In this document: positions 53,084-64,000 of the stretch, in pieces
How positions within the stretch are numbered: the first letter of the stretch is position 1
Layout of the letters: each line of letters starts with the position of its first letter
Source: Epiperipatus broadwayi
Taxonomy: Eukaryota; Onychophora; Udeonychophora; Euonychophora; Peripatidae
DNA: 64,000 nt
Direction of reading: 5' to 3'
NCBI GenBank assembly: GCA_028023455.1
Contig: JAQFVV010006208.1
Span: 3,394,963 to 3,458,962, forward strand
Position numbers and translations under genes: made by a program
The notes under the pieces: model-generated
Told to the model about the DNA's origin: nothing
The model's database searches: none
What the model saw: the letters and a program-made list of their open reading frames with translations, nothing else

Positions 53084-53530
53084 ATTCCAAAAATAGCAGA
53101 CAAATTAAAGAAAATCTGCAATCAGTATAACATTAGAATAACTCTCCAGAGTCATACCACACTATGAGGAATTCTAACATCTACAAAGCTTAAACCTGAA
53201 AAGCTGAAAAGAAAAAAATGCCTGTATAAAATACCATGCAAATGTGGAAGAACATATATTGGTGAGACTAGTCATCCCATCGAAAAGCGCTTGCAAGAAC
53301 ATAAACTGATGATTAGAAGAGAGAAAACAAATGTGTTTTAAGGTAGCAGACCATGTATGTACCAATAAACATATGTTCAATTGGGAAAATACAAAAATAT
53401 TGGTTAGAAAAGAAAAGGTACAAAGAAGAAAATTTTAAAAAGCTGCTCACATGACAATGGGCAAAAAATCCCATAAGCCAACCTAGTGTGACTATACATA
53501 ATGTATGGAAACCACTAATCAACTTTGCTC
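53084..53530 (+). pseudogene. Penelope-like GIY-YIG endonuclease part
   Basis: The plus strand encodes IPKIADKLKKICNQYNIRI, SHTTL, then LYKIPCKCGRTYIGET and EKRLQEHK (GIY-YIG motif with its CxC site). After a frameshift at about 53340 it continues VADHVCTNKHMFNWENTKIL and the basic tail. In an intact element RT and endonuclease share one frame; here the RT half is flipped at 53083/53084. This is a typical 5' inversion during target-primed insertion. Confidence 0.88.
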
Positions 53531-53594
53531 TTGGGAAAAAGTGGAGAAATCAGGAAGAACCTTAGATAAATATATGAAATTTCTAATGACTGTT

Positions 53595-53835
53595 GCCTTT
53601 GGCAGGATGGCTCAGCTGGTTAGAGAATTACTTTAAAAAACATTCAATAATCAAAAATCTAAGGACCCAGGTTCGAATCCCATGCTAGTACTGTCCCTGG
53701 TCAGGCCAGCTACACCTGAAGAAGAGAAGAGAATAATACCTCTTGAAATATTGCACATATATTAACCTGTTTGATGTCTATTACTAACAGTTGAATGTAT
53801 TTGGGATATTTAAATAAAGTTAAATTTTTCTAAAG
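53595..53835 (+). mobile_element. tRNA-derived SINE with Penelope-like tail
   Basis: ggcaggatggctcagctgg (A box TGGCTCAGCTGG) and ggttcgaatcc (B box) are exact matches to pol III internal promoter boxes; about 60 bp separate them because the anticodon arm is expanded. Then come a ctggtcaggccag hairpin, cctgaagaagagaagag...ctcttgaaatattgc, and a tail ending taaataaag. The CTGAAGA...CTCTT-GAAA block resembles Penelope element ends. It directly follows the endonuclease remnant. Confidence 0.7.
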
Positions 53836-54830
53836 ACATTCAATACACATATTAGATGATGGAAATAGTCTAATATAAAAATACAACTAAAACACCATCA
53901 TCACAAAACCTTCAGGAAAACATTCCATATTTGTTTAAATTTTGAGCACTTTATAATGAGTGCTTTAAAAACTTAGTAGTTTTATAATGAACCTCCTAAG
54001 AAGAGTATTTCTTAATTACTATTATTTCAGCAAAGCTGCTCATCCAGGAGGCTTTAAAACCAAGAGTATCAAATTAATGGTATTACATTTGCATATATAT
54101 ATATATATTCATTACATTTGCATATATATTCAATATGCGCTCTAAATTCTAACAATTTGACATGCTAAAAAAAGAATATACAAATTTATTGTAAAATCTA
54201 ATTTACATCAATTTGTAATATAAAATTTTCAAATAATAAAATATTTGTTTTTAATTGTAAATTACATGGGTGAAGTACTCTCAAAATATTGTAGCATTTT
54301 TGTGTCCTTACTGAATTGCTTTATAATTCCATTTATCTTCCACTAAATTAATTATCACTAAATCAGATTCTGTGTTAATCTATTTCTCATTTTCATGTAA
54401 TTTCATCTGTCTTATATGTTATTGTCATCCCATTAATACTGTGTCCCATGGATTGTATTTTGATTACTAATTTTTCTAAAAAATTAAAGCCCTTATTTAA
54501 ATATTTATGTAAAACATCTATGGGGGGAAAGACATATTTACAACGAATTTGGAATTTTCAATAAAGCGATTCCGTTAATGCATTATAAATAATAATAAAA
54601 GTATAAAATATGTACACCATTTCAATGTTGTTGTTTTTTATTTTCTCTTTATAATCTTTTGACTATACTGTACTTACTGTAAGTAAGTCATCAGCAAAAA
54701 TTAATAATTCATTGTATTTATTAATGGATTACTATTTTAATAATATATTTATAACATGATAGCCAATTAATATATTTTTAATTTTTGAAGAAAATTGCAA
54801 GAATAAAAAAAAAAAAGAAAGATGGAGGAA
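53836..54830. other. AT-rich intergenic sequence, no gene seen
   Basis: A short direct repeat around 54082-54133 (attacatttgcatatatat). Nothing else. Confidence 0.45.
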
Positions 54831-54834
54831 ATGT

Positions 54835-54960
54835 GAAGGTAGAAGGAAAGTTAAGATCTGAAGAAGACTGCTAGTACAGTCGAAACTGTTATAATAAATA
54901 AAATTTTTTGCTTAAAGTGTTAAAGGAGTGTTGATGAGTTTATAGTGAAATAATGAAAAA
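54835..54960 (+). repeat. Penelope-type repeat end with CTGAAGA...GAAAC motif
   Basis: CTGAAGA, A, GACTG-ctagta-CAGTC, GAAAC, then ataataaataaa and aaagtgttaaaggagtgttg. It aligns with the minus-strand copy at 39105-39240. Confidence 0.5.
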
Positions 54961-55074
54961 CATTAGAGAGAGAAAATGTAAGCACTGAAATATGCATATT
55001 ATCATTTTTTTTCAAATAATAATAGTCAAAAAGGTTATATTATAATTGAATATATTAATCTATTATTATTATTA

Positions 55075-55795
55075 TTATTAAGCGCTGACATAATTATAAT
55101 CGTAAAGAAGGAAATCGACCTCCAGTCATGCACTATTTATAAATGTATATTAAAATCTCCATGCACTCACCTGCCAGTAATAGGGTAAAAGCATAAGTGA
55201 ATTTACTTATGCTTAAAGTGCATTCTTATATAAGCCAACCACCAATGGTCCCATCCTTATCTGAGGATTTGAACCTGTTACATGCCTGACGTTCAAATTG
55301 ACTTATATTATACAAATTTAGGAAAGAGATGGAATTTCATTTTTAACCATTTGCAATTAAATGTATATTTATTATGAATAAATGTAAATCTATTATTAAT
55401 AAGCGCTGAAATAATTGTAATCATAAAGAAGGAAATCAACCTCCAGTCATGCACTATTTAAATGTATATTAAATTCTCTGTGCATTCACCTGCCAGTAAT
55501 AGTTTAAAGGCATAAGTGAATTCACTTATGCTTAAAATGTATTCTTATATAAGCCAATCATCATTGACCTTGCTTATCGCAGGACTTGAATCTCTCTCCT
55601 GTGATAGGACCAAGTATATAATAGATTCAAATCCTGAGTTAAGCACGATCAGTGATCATTGGCTTACATAAGAGTAGCTTTAAGCTGGACTTATCTTTTA
55701 AACTATTACTGATGAATGAGTGCATGGAGATTTTAATATACATTTATAAACAGTGCATGATTGGAGGTTAATCTACATGAGATTACCCATAACAT
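55075..55795. repeat. Family F: direct pair plus inverted third copy
   Basis: agcgctga-ataatt starts units at 55081 and 55402 (321-bp period). Both share gaaggaaatc-acctccagtc, acctgccagtaatag and aagtgaattcacttatgctt (a palindrome). A third, inverted copy runs 55600-55790 (ggcttacataagagtagctt ... gcatgattggaggttaat). The ends read ggatttgaacctg, B-box-like. Noncoding. Confidence 0.75.
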
Positions 55796-56139
55796 AATTG
55801 ATCTTTAGATGCCAAGAAGCAATAGATTACTTAGATCATATGTGATAGTTAAATAAACTTTAATTTTTGTGACCTCTTCAAAATCTGAAAATTTGATCCT
55901 GCTTCAAACGATTTATCCTAGCATTTTTGTTTGAAGGTTGTTGTTTTTTTTACCAATGTTTTAATGCAGTTCAAGAAAATGTCATACATTATATTTTATA
56001 GTTGCAGAATAAAAACTGAAAACTGTTCACAAATTGCATGCTTATTCCAAAGCAAAGCGGTTTTTTATTCATCACAAAGATATTCATTGACATGGTCAAA
56101 TAACAAGGTGCCCTAATTAAAACTACACCCCATGACCAT
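55796..56139. other. Intergenic sequence, no gene seen
   Basis: The 61-codon frame at 55931-56116 has no known motif. Confidence 0.4.
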
Positions 56140-56405
56140 CACCTTTCTTATGCTTGTGTATAACTGTTGTTAAAACAGGCAAAACTCACTATACATATTG
56201 CATTAGATCCTAAGATCTAGGTGCAGTGCTCTCAGATCCAAGGCTCCTCACTGATGAAGACCACAAGCCAGAAACTAGTCTGGGGATATTGGATGAGTAG
56301 GCACTAGATGGGGATTTTATGCACAAGCCTTCTGGCATACATTGATTACTCTGACTTGCACTGAATGGCAATACTGTATGAGAGTTTTGCAGTTTTAAAA
56401 CTACA
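56140..56405 (+). repeat. Family A repeat
   Basis: The order is ttatgcttgtgtataactg, aaaacaggcaaaactcac, tagatctaggtgcagtgct, hammerhead-like part (56236-56294), ggcactagatggggatttt, catacattgattactctg, tgtatgagagttttg. Confidence 0.75.
56236..56294 (+). ncRNA. Hammerhead-like motif, family A
   Basis: CUGAUGA (56251-56257), GAC-cacaa-GCC with one mismatch and A-A at 10.1/11.1, GAAA, ACUAGU and triplet GUC. Helix I UGGGGA/UCCUCA and UUGGAU/AUCCAA is complete. Confidence 0.55.
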
Positions 56406-57050
56406 TCCTTGGCAACAAATAACCGTCAGGGATTTTTCCTATAACATTTAAAAAAAAAAATGCAAAAATCACCATGAAATGTTCATTTCACCAATATATT
56501 AATCATGACATTTGCCTTAATAATTAAACGTTTGCAATAAATGCAATACGATTTTGTTAGAAAAAATTCAACAAAATATTTTATATGTATTACTCCTGCA
56601 CATACGAATTTTATATAACTGCCAATCAGAAAACTGCATATCATCACGATGAATATCTTTTGTTATTCAAAAAGAGGTTTTATGATTTTGTGCTTAAGAA
56701 GGGTATTAGAATTAATAAACATAAAAATACTTAAATGCACTTTAGAAAAAGTCAATACCAAGCTAATTCAGGGGGACTAATTTTTCGAAGTATATCTGAG
56801 ACAGACTGCAAATGAATATTTTATACTGGATTTGTCATTACAAATAAAAATGAACAGTATATAAAAAATTTCCCCCAATATATATATTTTTAAATTATAT
56901 ATTTATTTCCTCATAGGCCATCATGTGGATCCCAAATGTTTCATATATCAGTAGGCATACAATAATCCCCTACATTCATGATATTTGTTTCCAAGCTGTG
57001 ATATAAATACCAAAATTCATGGATACTAATAAATTTTATACTACATATAA
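56406..57050. other. AT-rich intergenic sequence, no gene seen
   Basis: No recognised feature. Confidence 0.45.
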
Positions 57051-57054
57051 GTAT

Positions 57055-57170
57055 AGTCCCATAAATAGAGGTAGGTATCCACCTTTACTGTTAAAAAGAG
57101 GTTGCCTTGACAACAGTTTGAGATTGTTGATAGTTATTGATATTTGGATTATCTAAGACTTTTTATTTAT
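57055..57170 (+). repeat. Family C repeat
   Basis: cccataaatagaggtaggta, cacctttactgttaaaaag, gaggttgccttgacaacag, attgatatttggattatctaag. Confidence 0.7.
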
Positions 57171-57171
57171 T

Positions 57172-57565
57172 ATAAACTCTGACTATCGAGCTCCCTTCAG
57201 TTATCCAATCTATCTCGTACAATCAATACACGATGACCACACACATGCAAAAAAGATAAATCTCCAATGTACACATTTCATGCTGAATCAGCACCCATCA
57301 GTTAGTCCAGATTATCATCTCCCACACACATATATATATATAATCAGTGCTTGGTACATTAAAGTTTGAAGATTTGCTAATGTGTGTGGAAGATGATTAT
57401 CTGGACCAACTGATGAATGCTGGTCCAACATGAAATGCATATATTGGAGATCATTTATCTTTTTCACATGTGTGTGGTCATGTATATTAGTTATATGAGA
57501 TAGATTGGATAGCTGAAGGGAACTCGAAAGTTTGGGTTCAAATCCCCTATAATTACATCTAAACT
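57172..57565. mobile_element. Family B fold-back element with two hammerhead motifs
   Basis: The left arm (57180-57330) and right arm (57380-57555) are inverted. The minus motif at 57256-57316 is dead (CUGAUGG and a C in place of U16.1). The plus motif at 57395-57455 has an intact core. The outer ends read gggttcaaatccccta in the ribozyme sense. Confidence 0.75.
57395..57455 (+). ncRNA. Hammerhead motif, family B, right arm
   Basis: CUGAUGA (57410-57416), helix II AUGCUG/CAACAU with A-U at 10.1/11.1 and one mismatch, GAAA, helix III AUG/UAU (last pair G-U), triplet AUA. Proximal helix I CCAA/UUGG; the distal part is weaker than in other copies. Confidence 0.65.
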
Positions 57566-57598
57566 CCAGGGATATAAAATATGCCTATATTAAATATC

Positions 57599-58270
57599 AC
57601 TTATTATTTAAATAATACTTTGGGAGCAATTTGAAGATTATAATTGCAGTTTGTAATATTATAATTAACTATTTACGAGTCTACATTCAGAACAAGTTAT
57701 ATTTACCTGTTTAAGGAGATTTATTTAAACTTCTTTGTATTAATAATTTCAATCTTTGTGGTTAAGTTGCAATCTTTAAAATATATTGTCCCATAAATAA
57801 AGGTGGGATTCCACTTTTATTGTTAAAAAGAGGTCTTTGACAACAGTTTGAGATTGTTGATTGTTGTTGATATTGGAATTGTCTATGTGTTGACTGGTTT
57901 TAATGAATACTTATAAACCCATTTAGCCCTGAACATTATTACACTTATTATTTAATTAATACTTTGAGCGCAATTTGAAAATTATAATTGCAGTTTGTAA
58001 TGTTATAATTGACTATTTATTAGTCTGCAGTCAGAATAGGTTTTGTTTACCTGTTTAAAGACGTTTATTTAAACTTCTTTGTATCAATAATTTCAATCTC
58101 TGTGGTCAAGTTGCAATCTTTAGTGCCTATATAAATAAATTGTACCATAAATAAAGGTTGGATTCCACCTTTATTGTTAAATGGAGGTTACCTTGACAAC
58201 AGTTTGAGATTGTTGATTGTTATTGATATTGGAATTGTCTAAGTGTTGAATGGTTTTAATGATTATATAA
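57599..58270 (+). repeat. Family C long tandem pair, 344-bp period
   Basis: acttattattta-ataatacttt starts units at 57599 and 57943. Each unit includes ttataattgcagtttgtaat, cctgtttaa-ga-tttatttaaac, then the family C block (ataaataaaggt, ccttgacaacagtttgagat, ttggaattgtct). A partial unit lies upstream at 57055-57170. Confidence 0.8.
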
Positions 58271-59238
58271 ATATGGACAAATTTTTTTAAGAATGAAATT
58301 TGACCATTTGAAGTAATATAGGCATAGAAACATACTAGAAATGCATTATAAGTTAAAAAATTAAAATGCAGAAAACTGAAGTATCTTTTTTTTGTTTTCT
58401 AATTTTGTCATTTAATTTTTTTTTTTAATTGCAAATAACTGAAATCACAAATATGAAGATCATGAATTACATACCTAAAGCATTACTGTTTCAGCAGTTT
58501 TGATAGTAAAATAAAATACTGTACAATTTATATCAGCACTTGACATAATTTCACTAGAGTTTTGTGGTACACTACAATAAACGAGAGTATTTCTCTATTC
58601 TAGATGGTCTTGCAATTTAATTTCCATTTCCTTATCACTTTCTGGGTATACGCTTGATAGTGAAAAAAAGTTAAAAAATCGCTTCCAGATGCAAAACTAC
58701 GTTAGTTTCAGTTGTGAATCTCAAATGGTCATCGATAAAGACAAAAACCAAAAACAGGTCTAGAAAGGGTAGGGATTAAATTGTACCACCAACTTATAAT
58801 CAAAGAATTACTCAAGCTTACAGTAGATGATATCTGAGAAGAAAAACAATTTTTTCTAAACATCATAACGAAAAAATACATATTTCGAACATTAACAATA
58901 GCCAACATAATTACAATTTTTCAGATTGCATTAATTACAAATCACTACAATTTCAGTATAACATGACCTTATTTATTTACATTATGATCAAAAAACTTTG
59001 GACTTATGTAAGATTCGTGTTACACACACACACACACATATATATATATATTACAATGTAAAACATTTTATATTCATTTTTTACTGTTGAAGACTCTTTA
59101 AGGGAGAACAAAGAATCCCAGGAAAAAAAGGAGGGGGGGGGTTGTGTCAGAAATAACATAATGACAATAGTTGTACTATAAAATTAACAAAATGTTAGAA
59201 TTTTTTTTTTTTTTTTGTTAAATATCAAATTTTAAAAC
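58271..59238. other. AT-rich intergenic sequence, no gene seen
   Basis: (CA)n(TA)n microsatellite at 59022-59052, a G9 tract near 59133 and T18 at about 59200-59217. Confidence 0.5.
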
Positions 59239-59239
59239 A

Positions 59240-59555
59240 CAATACAGGTTTGACCTCAGACTTTCACACGACCCTCAATTATCCACATTATTTCATACTG
59301 CTGACACACTTGATCACTCACATGTTGAAAAGATAAATAATCACCAATAGATGTATTTCGTGCTAAACCAGCATTCATCAGTTGGTCCAGATTATCATCT
59401 CCACACTGGACCAACTGACGAGTGCTGGTTTAGCACAAAATACGTATATTGGTGATTATTTATCTTTTCAACATGTGTGTGATCAAGTCTGTTAGCAATA
59501 TGAGATAGCGTGGATAGTTGAGGGTCATGTGAAAGCCTGAGTTCAAACCCCTATA
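59240..59555. mobile_element. Family B tight palindrome with two hammerhead motifs
   Basis: Left arm 59245-59403 and right arm 59404-59550 meet at ccacac-tggacc with almost no centre. The minus motif (59337-59396) has CUGAUGA and GAAA, but A-C at 10.1/11.1 and a weakened helix III. The plus motif (59406-59466) has CUGACGA but AAAA in place of GAAA, and its distal helix I was lost at the join. Confidence 0.75.
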
Positions 59556-61365
59556 TATTACATATTTGAGTGCAGGTATGAAAAAGCCTGTACTATAGAG
59601 AAAAAAATTCATATATTAAAAATACAGGTTTATATTTTTGAGACTAACTTATGAAGGTTGATATATCTTAAATACGATGACCGATGATTATGAAGACTAT
59701 TTTATTTAAGTATGGAATATTTTCTACCACATAATGCTGATAAATGGTTTATCCACTCGTTTTTCAATAATGACTTGAATTCAATTTAAATATTAAATTC
59801 TTCAAAATTAAATAGCATAGAAGCAAATGCAAAATGTTTATGAACGGAAATTACATATACATTTAATTAAATAATCTCGTAATAATATGCTATATCCATA
59901 TCCCGTATTCAAATATTGATACTTCTTTACTTTTTCTTATTGGAGGTCTTTGCTCTGAATTAGGCTATTAAAAGGATGTTAGCCTAGCATAAGCAAAAGC
60001 CATCTCAAGGATTAGCACATGCAAATATGTGCTTCTACTATTTAAAAAAATCGAATAATATTCAAAATTAGAGAAGCAGGATAGAATAAATGAATCCTAT
60101 TAAATAAGGAAAAAAGCCCAGAAATTTAATTAATAATAATTTTAATAGTTATAAATATATCAACAGCAGTAGTCAACTGAGAATGAGTATGATCAAGTCC
60201 ATTCCGAGAGAGAAAAAAAAAAAAAAATCCACTAGAGCTGAGGTTTTCAATGTTTACTCAAACCAATCTGTGAAGGACAGATATGACCACATACAGAACA
60301 TGTTCGCCCAATATTCTAATTATTTGATATCTTACAAAGCATTTGAAACCTGAGTCTAATTGTAGCTTTCTGATGTACTCGATCCTCCGCCCTATTTTCC
60401 AATGAGAACAATCAACATTGCGCATCTTGAAAATATCGTTGAAGATTATCTTCATAATCACTATTCACTATAAAACATTAGTCTTCTATTGTTAATTTAT
60501 TTCATATGTCCAATCCAATAAATATGTGATTTGACAGCAATGGACTTTATAATATCATATCCAAAAAATTGAAGAACGCATGGATTGATCTTATAATCTT
60601 ATCATTGTATTTCTAAAATTTTAGGACATATTTTAAATGAAATTTTTATAATACCTTTAGAATAGACATAGTGGCCAAGTTTCATTCCCATACAATAAAT
60701 TAGGTAATATAACAACTCTATAGACTACCAATTTAATTAGTTATTATACTATAAGTAAATACTCTATCTATTAATTTGTTAAAAGCAGTAGCATATTGGA
60801 ATCTGTACTATTTCTCAACTGCACCTCAATATTTAAGTCCTCCAATTTAAGAAGTTTACATCCTCACGTTGATAGTCATGTGACCAAAACTGCTGAGGAT
60901 TTTTCTTCTATCACCGGCTGATAAGGAACTTGAGTTTTATAAACATCAATTATTAAACCAAAATCTTTGAATGTTGAATACTAGGTAAGATTATCATAAT
61001 CGCCAGCATACTGTAAATTCAGAATCCAAAAAGATGAAATTTTGCTTTTTATTAATTCAAAATAAAGAATTCCACCATCAAACATATATTTGCATCTTAA
61101 TCCCTGATTCATTAGCCACCAAATAAATTGTTCCAAAGACTAGTGCCAATAAGACATTAAACCCATATTGGAGCAAGTACATATTCTCATTTAACCCCTG
61201 CTTTCATTTCAAATGCCTTAGACTTTTCATTTCTGGTAATAACATTAGATTTTATTCCATATTGTAGAAATTGTATAATATAAAAAAATTTTGGTGAATA
61301 ATTAATTAATTTCAAAGAGTGCTACAGAGACCTGTTTGATTGATTGAGTCAAAGCAATATGTAAT
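59556..61365. other. AT-rich intergenic sequence, no gene seen
   Basis: The stretch 60180-61320 is less repetitive than most of the window and its minus strand has some frame-like pieces (60258-60461), but I recognise no domain. It may be an old decayed LINE. Confidence 0.35.
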
Positions 61366-61369
61366 ATAT

Positions 61370-61865
61370 AGGGTATATGAGCACAGACTTTCACACTATC
61401 CACCACTCTATCTCATAACCCTGATACATAGTAGAGATGACTGCCTATCCCTTGTATATTTATTAAATGGATTATGTCCTGTACATGAGGGGTCAGATTG
61501 ACTTTAGGTCAACATGAGTGTGACGAGAATCTCAGCCTCAAGGTGGCCTTTGAGCGATTTCAATTGGATGGACAGTTGAAGAGTTGGAGTGTGGAGTGGA
61601 TTGAAGCCTGTCCATTAAAGTATGAAGATTGGCTATCTTAATATATATCTGAGCACTCATTGCATATATGTGTGGAGATGATAATCTGGACTAACTGATG
61701 ATTGCTGGTTTAGCATGAAATACGTATATTGATGATTATTTATCTTTTCAACATATGTGTTCAAGTGTATCAGTGTTATGAGATAGAGTGGAGAGTGGTG
61801 GGTAGTGTGAAAGTCTGCACTCGTATACCCTATACAGGTATATAATAAGCCTGTATTTCAGTTAT
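61370..61865 (+). mobile_element. Family B element with hammerhead, left arm reduced
   Basis: A short inverted piece (61378-61432) mirrors the right end (61775-61830). The body 61437-61675 is close to 42865-43120 (gattgactttaggtcaac, aaggtggcctttgagc). A hammerhead follows at 61680-61740. Confidence 0.75.
61680..61740 (+). ncRNA. Hammerhead motif, family B
   Basis: CUGAUGA (61695-61701), helix II UGCUG/UAGCA with U-U at 10.1/11.1, GAAA, helix III AUA/UAU with CG loop, triplet AUA. Helix I proximal ACUAA/UUGAU has one mismatch and one G-U; distal GAUAAUC/GAUUAUU is complete. Confidence 0.65.
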
Positions 61866-62200
61866 AAAAGCAATATATAAATTGTGCATTTGTTCTAGGC
61901 ATTTTAAATATAAGTGATTTACAAATATGATAAGAGCTAAACATTTAAAAAGAAATAAAATTTGTTAAAATAAGATAGAGAATATAGTACAGATTACACA
62001 ACAAATCATTACAATTTGATACAATGTGTATATTTTAAATTATATAAAATAGAAAATCATATATAACTTTACAATACTAGCCAAAAAAAACAAAACTTTA
62101 TTAAAATTCTTCCACAACCATAGATTCATCTATTAACAAATAGACCTTTTCAAGTGAAATTCAACAAGATACATACAACATATATATACAAAACAAAATA
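61866..62200. other. AT-rich intergenic sequence, no gene seen
   Basis: No recognised feature. Confidence 0.45.
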
Positions 62201-62202
62201 GC

Positions 62203-62325
62203 TTTCCCATCATTCACTTCAAAAAGCAACTTCCTTTAACAAAGGAAGTTGGTTTTTGAAGGGAATGATGGGAAGGCTGTTAAAGGAAGTTGGTTTTTGA
62301 AATGAATGATGGGAAGGCTACTTTG
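62203..62325. repeat. Hairpin plus direct repeat
   Basis: cccatcattcacttcaaaaa...aacttcctttaac is mirrored by aaaggaagttggtttttgaa...gaatgatggga, and the second half occurs twice in direct order (62240-62275 and 62281-62318). Confidence 0.75.
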
Positions 62326-63004
62326 CATATACTGTACTCATATATGTTGTGTGTACCTTTCTTGAGGAACAAATAGAAAACTTTTAAAGATAACAGTAAA
62401 CTTTCTCAGGAGAAAAACCTATTCAAAATTTTCTTTTAAGTATAAATGTTTTTGATTATTTCATTTATAAAATGGTAATAGCAATTATATTTAATAGTCA
62501 GATCATATGACACAACCAAATTAAAAAGTCTCACTATTTCGTATGATAGATATTTATTCCTGTATTCCAAAATATTAAAATTCCAAGGAAAATAGTTTAT
62601 AAATATAATATTAACAAATAAAAAATGGATCACATCATAATGATTTGCATGATGTTGTAATAAAGAGTACCATATATCTATTTGTGAACTGCACATTTGT
62701 TTGATGAAAATCACTTTGGCAGATTAAAAGCCACTGGAATTTATAAACTGGTAAACAAAATCATTTATTCGAATTTTAGTCATAGTAAATTGTATGCAAG
62801 GTATACGGTTGTATAAATATTTTGTATTACATATTCTGAGATAAAGCTCACCAAATTTCTTGAATACAAAACTTTATTAACCCAGAAGATGCCATTAGTA
62901 GAAAATTCATATCATATATATTATCAATGAATGCTTGCTTGAAAAATATGCAAATTCTATGCAAATCATTCAAATGGAAGGAATACAATTTGCTCTTCTT
63001 CTTA
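62326..63004. other. AT-rich intergenic sequence, no gene seen
   Basis: The 92-codon minus frame at 62436-62714 is hydrophobic and low-information; I do not call it a gene. Confidence 0.4.
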
Positions 63005-63080
63005 TGTATAGATTTCTATATTTTATATACCATAGTATTTTCAACTTTCTTATACACTTCAACAATACTATTTTTTATCA
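63005..63080 (-). repeat. Fragment related to the 39105 repeat end
   Basis: On minus: aactgtaaaaataaag, atagtattgttgaagtgtat, aagaaagttgaaaatac. It matches the part downstream of GAAAC at 39105-39175. Confidence 0.4.
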
Positions 63081-63084
63081 AACT

Positions 63085-64000
63085 TTATTTTTACAGTTGA
63101 TGTGTATGTATCTATATATGTGTATTTATATGTATGTGTGTATGGAAATATATAGAATATAAAAAATAAGTTTTGAATAATAATATTAGTTTGATAGGGA
63201 TATTATTAATAATAATAATAGAATAAGTATGTTAAAAGTTATAATATGTGGATGTAGGTAAAGACTTGTAAATATTGTTAATAAATAAAAAGGTTTGTAA
63301 GTTTTAATTTTTTCAAATAGAATTATAAGTTTTATAAAATTGATAACAGAGGGAGTTGTTTTAAAGGAATAAAAAAGTAGAAAAATTGGAAAAATCCGTT
63401 ATTTTAAAGCAGAGGTGGTTTGAAAAAGGTACGTATTATTGAAGAGAATTAAAAATATAAATTATTAAATAAAGAATAAAAAGGTAAACGTTTAAAAAAT
63501 TAAAATTATAGATATCAAAGTAAAAGAGATATTATATATTAGATAATAATTAAACAACATGGATAGTAAGAAACGGTGAAAGGAATATTATAAAATAATA
63601 TTAATAAAGAGGTAATAAAAGGGTAATATTTAAACGAATTTTTTTAAAATTTAAAAAAAATTAAAAGTAAAAAATAAAATAGTTTTTAAAAGGTAATAAT
63701 TTTTAAAAAATTGTATATTGGATATATTTTTGTATATTTTATATATGTGTAATTTATATGTAAGTTGTGTATATATATATATATGAATGTGTATTTATAT
63801 ATGTATATGTAGATTTGTATATATAAATGTCTGGGTGTGTGTGTATATATATGTATGTTAAAGGATATATGTGTATATATTTGGATATGCATATATAAAT
63901 GTAGGTATGGATTTTATATATATATGTCTATGGGTGATGTGGATCTATATATGTATGTAGGGAATATTTGTATATATTATGTATTTATATTATTCAAATA
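63085..64000. repeat. AT/TG-rich simple sequence and A-rich DNA
   Basis: Degenerate (TA)n/(TG)n stretches lie at 63098-63150 and 63720-63990, with A/T-rich, AATAATA-rich DNA between. The short frame at 63686-63892 is simply translated simple repeat. No gene seen. Confidence 0.7.

Noticed and set aside
62436-62714. 92-codon minus frame
   Set aside because: AT-rich, hydrophobic low-information translation with no neighbours or motif to support it.
63686-63892. 68-codon minus frame rich in IYTH repeats
   Set aside because: Translation of (TA)n/(TG)n simple sequence.

Overview
This is a eukaryotic, AT-rich (roughly 70% A+T by eye), gene-poor nuclear window, most likely from an invertebrate animal. 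An arthropod, perhaps a chelicerate, is my best guess. It rests on the style of the C2H2 zinc-finger gene (fingers with Cx2C-[FY]-[RK]-[TS] knuckles), on Penelope-like elements with a GIY-YIG endonuclease, on RTE-type LINE tails and on ZBED/GTF2IRD2-like hAT relics. The taxon cannot be proved from the sequence alone. Only one convincing host gene is visible: an uninterrupted 630-codon C2H2 zinc-finger reading frame with 22 fingers on the minus strand (19208-21100).

Almost everything else is mobile DNA at different stages of decay. Class I: 5'-truncated LINE tails (893-1125, 1766-2157, 9690-10271, 10815-11400, 28679-29720, 45530-47460); a Penelope-like element with its reverse transcriptase part inverted relative to its GIY-YIG endonuclease (52455-53530), plus further Penelope-type 3' ends; and very short tRNA-derived SINEs (2657, 8569, 24120) and a longer one (53595). 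Class II: a 2.6-kb hAT with terminal inverted repeats and a perfect 8-bp target duplication (33963-36575), a 460-bp internally deleted hAT with its own 8-bp duplication (25099-25558), and a pogo/Tigger-like relic (31958-32867).

The most striking content is a set of non-autonomous repeat families that carry hammerhead self-cleaving ribozyme motifs. Family B (about 500-bp fold-back elements and about 400-470-bp head-to-tail dimers) has at least 16 motif occurrences, 11 with an intact catalytic core: CUGANGA, helix II GUGCUG/CAGCAC-like, GAAA, a 3-bp helix III, a cleavable AUA, AUC or CUA triplet, and a two-part helix I. Copies differ by compensatory base changes in helices I and III, which argues for real RNA structure. 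Families A and G carry related hammerhead-like motifs with GUC/AUC triplets. Their architecture (type I, tiny palindromic helix III, tandem or inverted copies, long target duplications) is like the retrozymes and Penelope-associated ribozymes known from animals. I infer, but cannot show, that the Penelope-like machinery in this window is the kind that moves them.

Layout: 1-4.5 kb LINE tails and a SINE; 4.5-9 kb fold-back families D, A, B, C; 9-12 kb LINE tails and family A; 12-19 kb families A, D, G; 19-21 kb zinc-finger gene; 22-28 kb fold-backs, tRNA-like SINE, small hAT; 28-31 kb LINE nested in family G and a family B dimer; 32-36.6 kb Tigger relic and hAT; 37-45 kb fold-backs, minisatellite, family B dimer, Penelope fragment; 45-51 kb LINE copies with a nested family B element and 357-bp tandem duplications; 52-54 kb Penelope element and SINE; 55-62 kb families F, A, B, C; the end is AT/TG-rich simple sequence.
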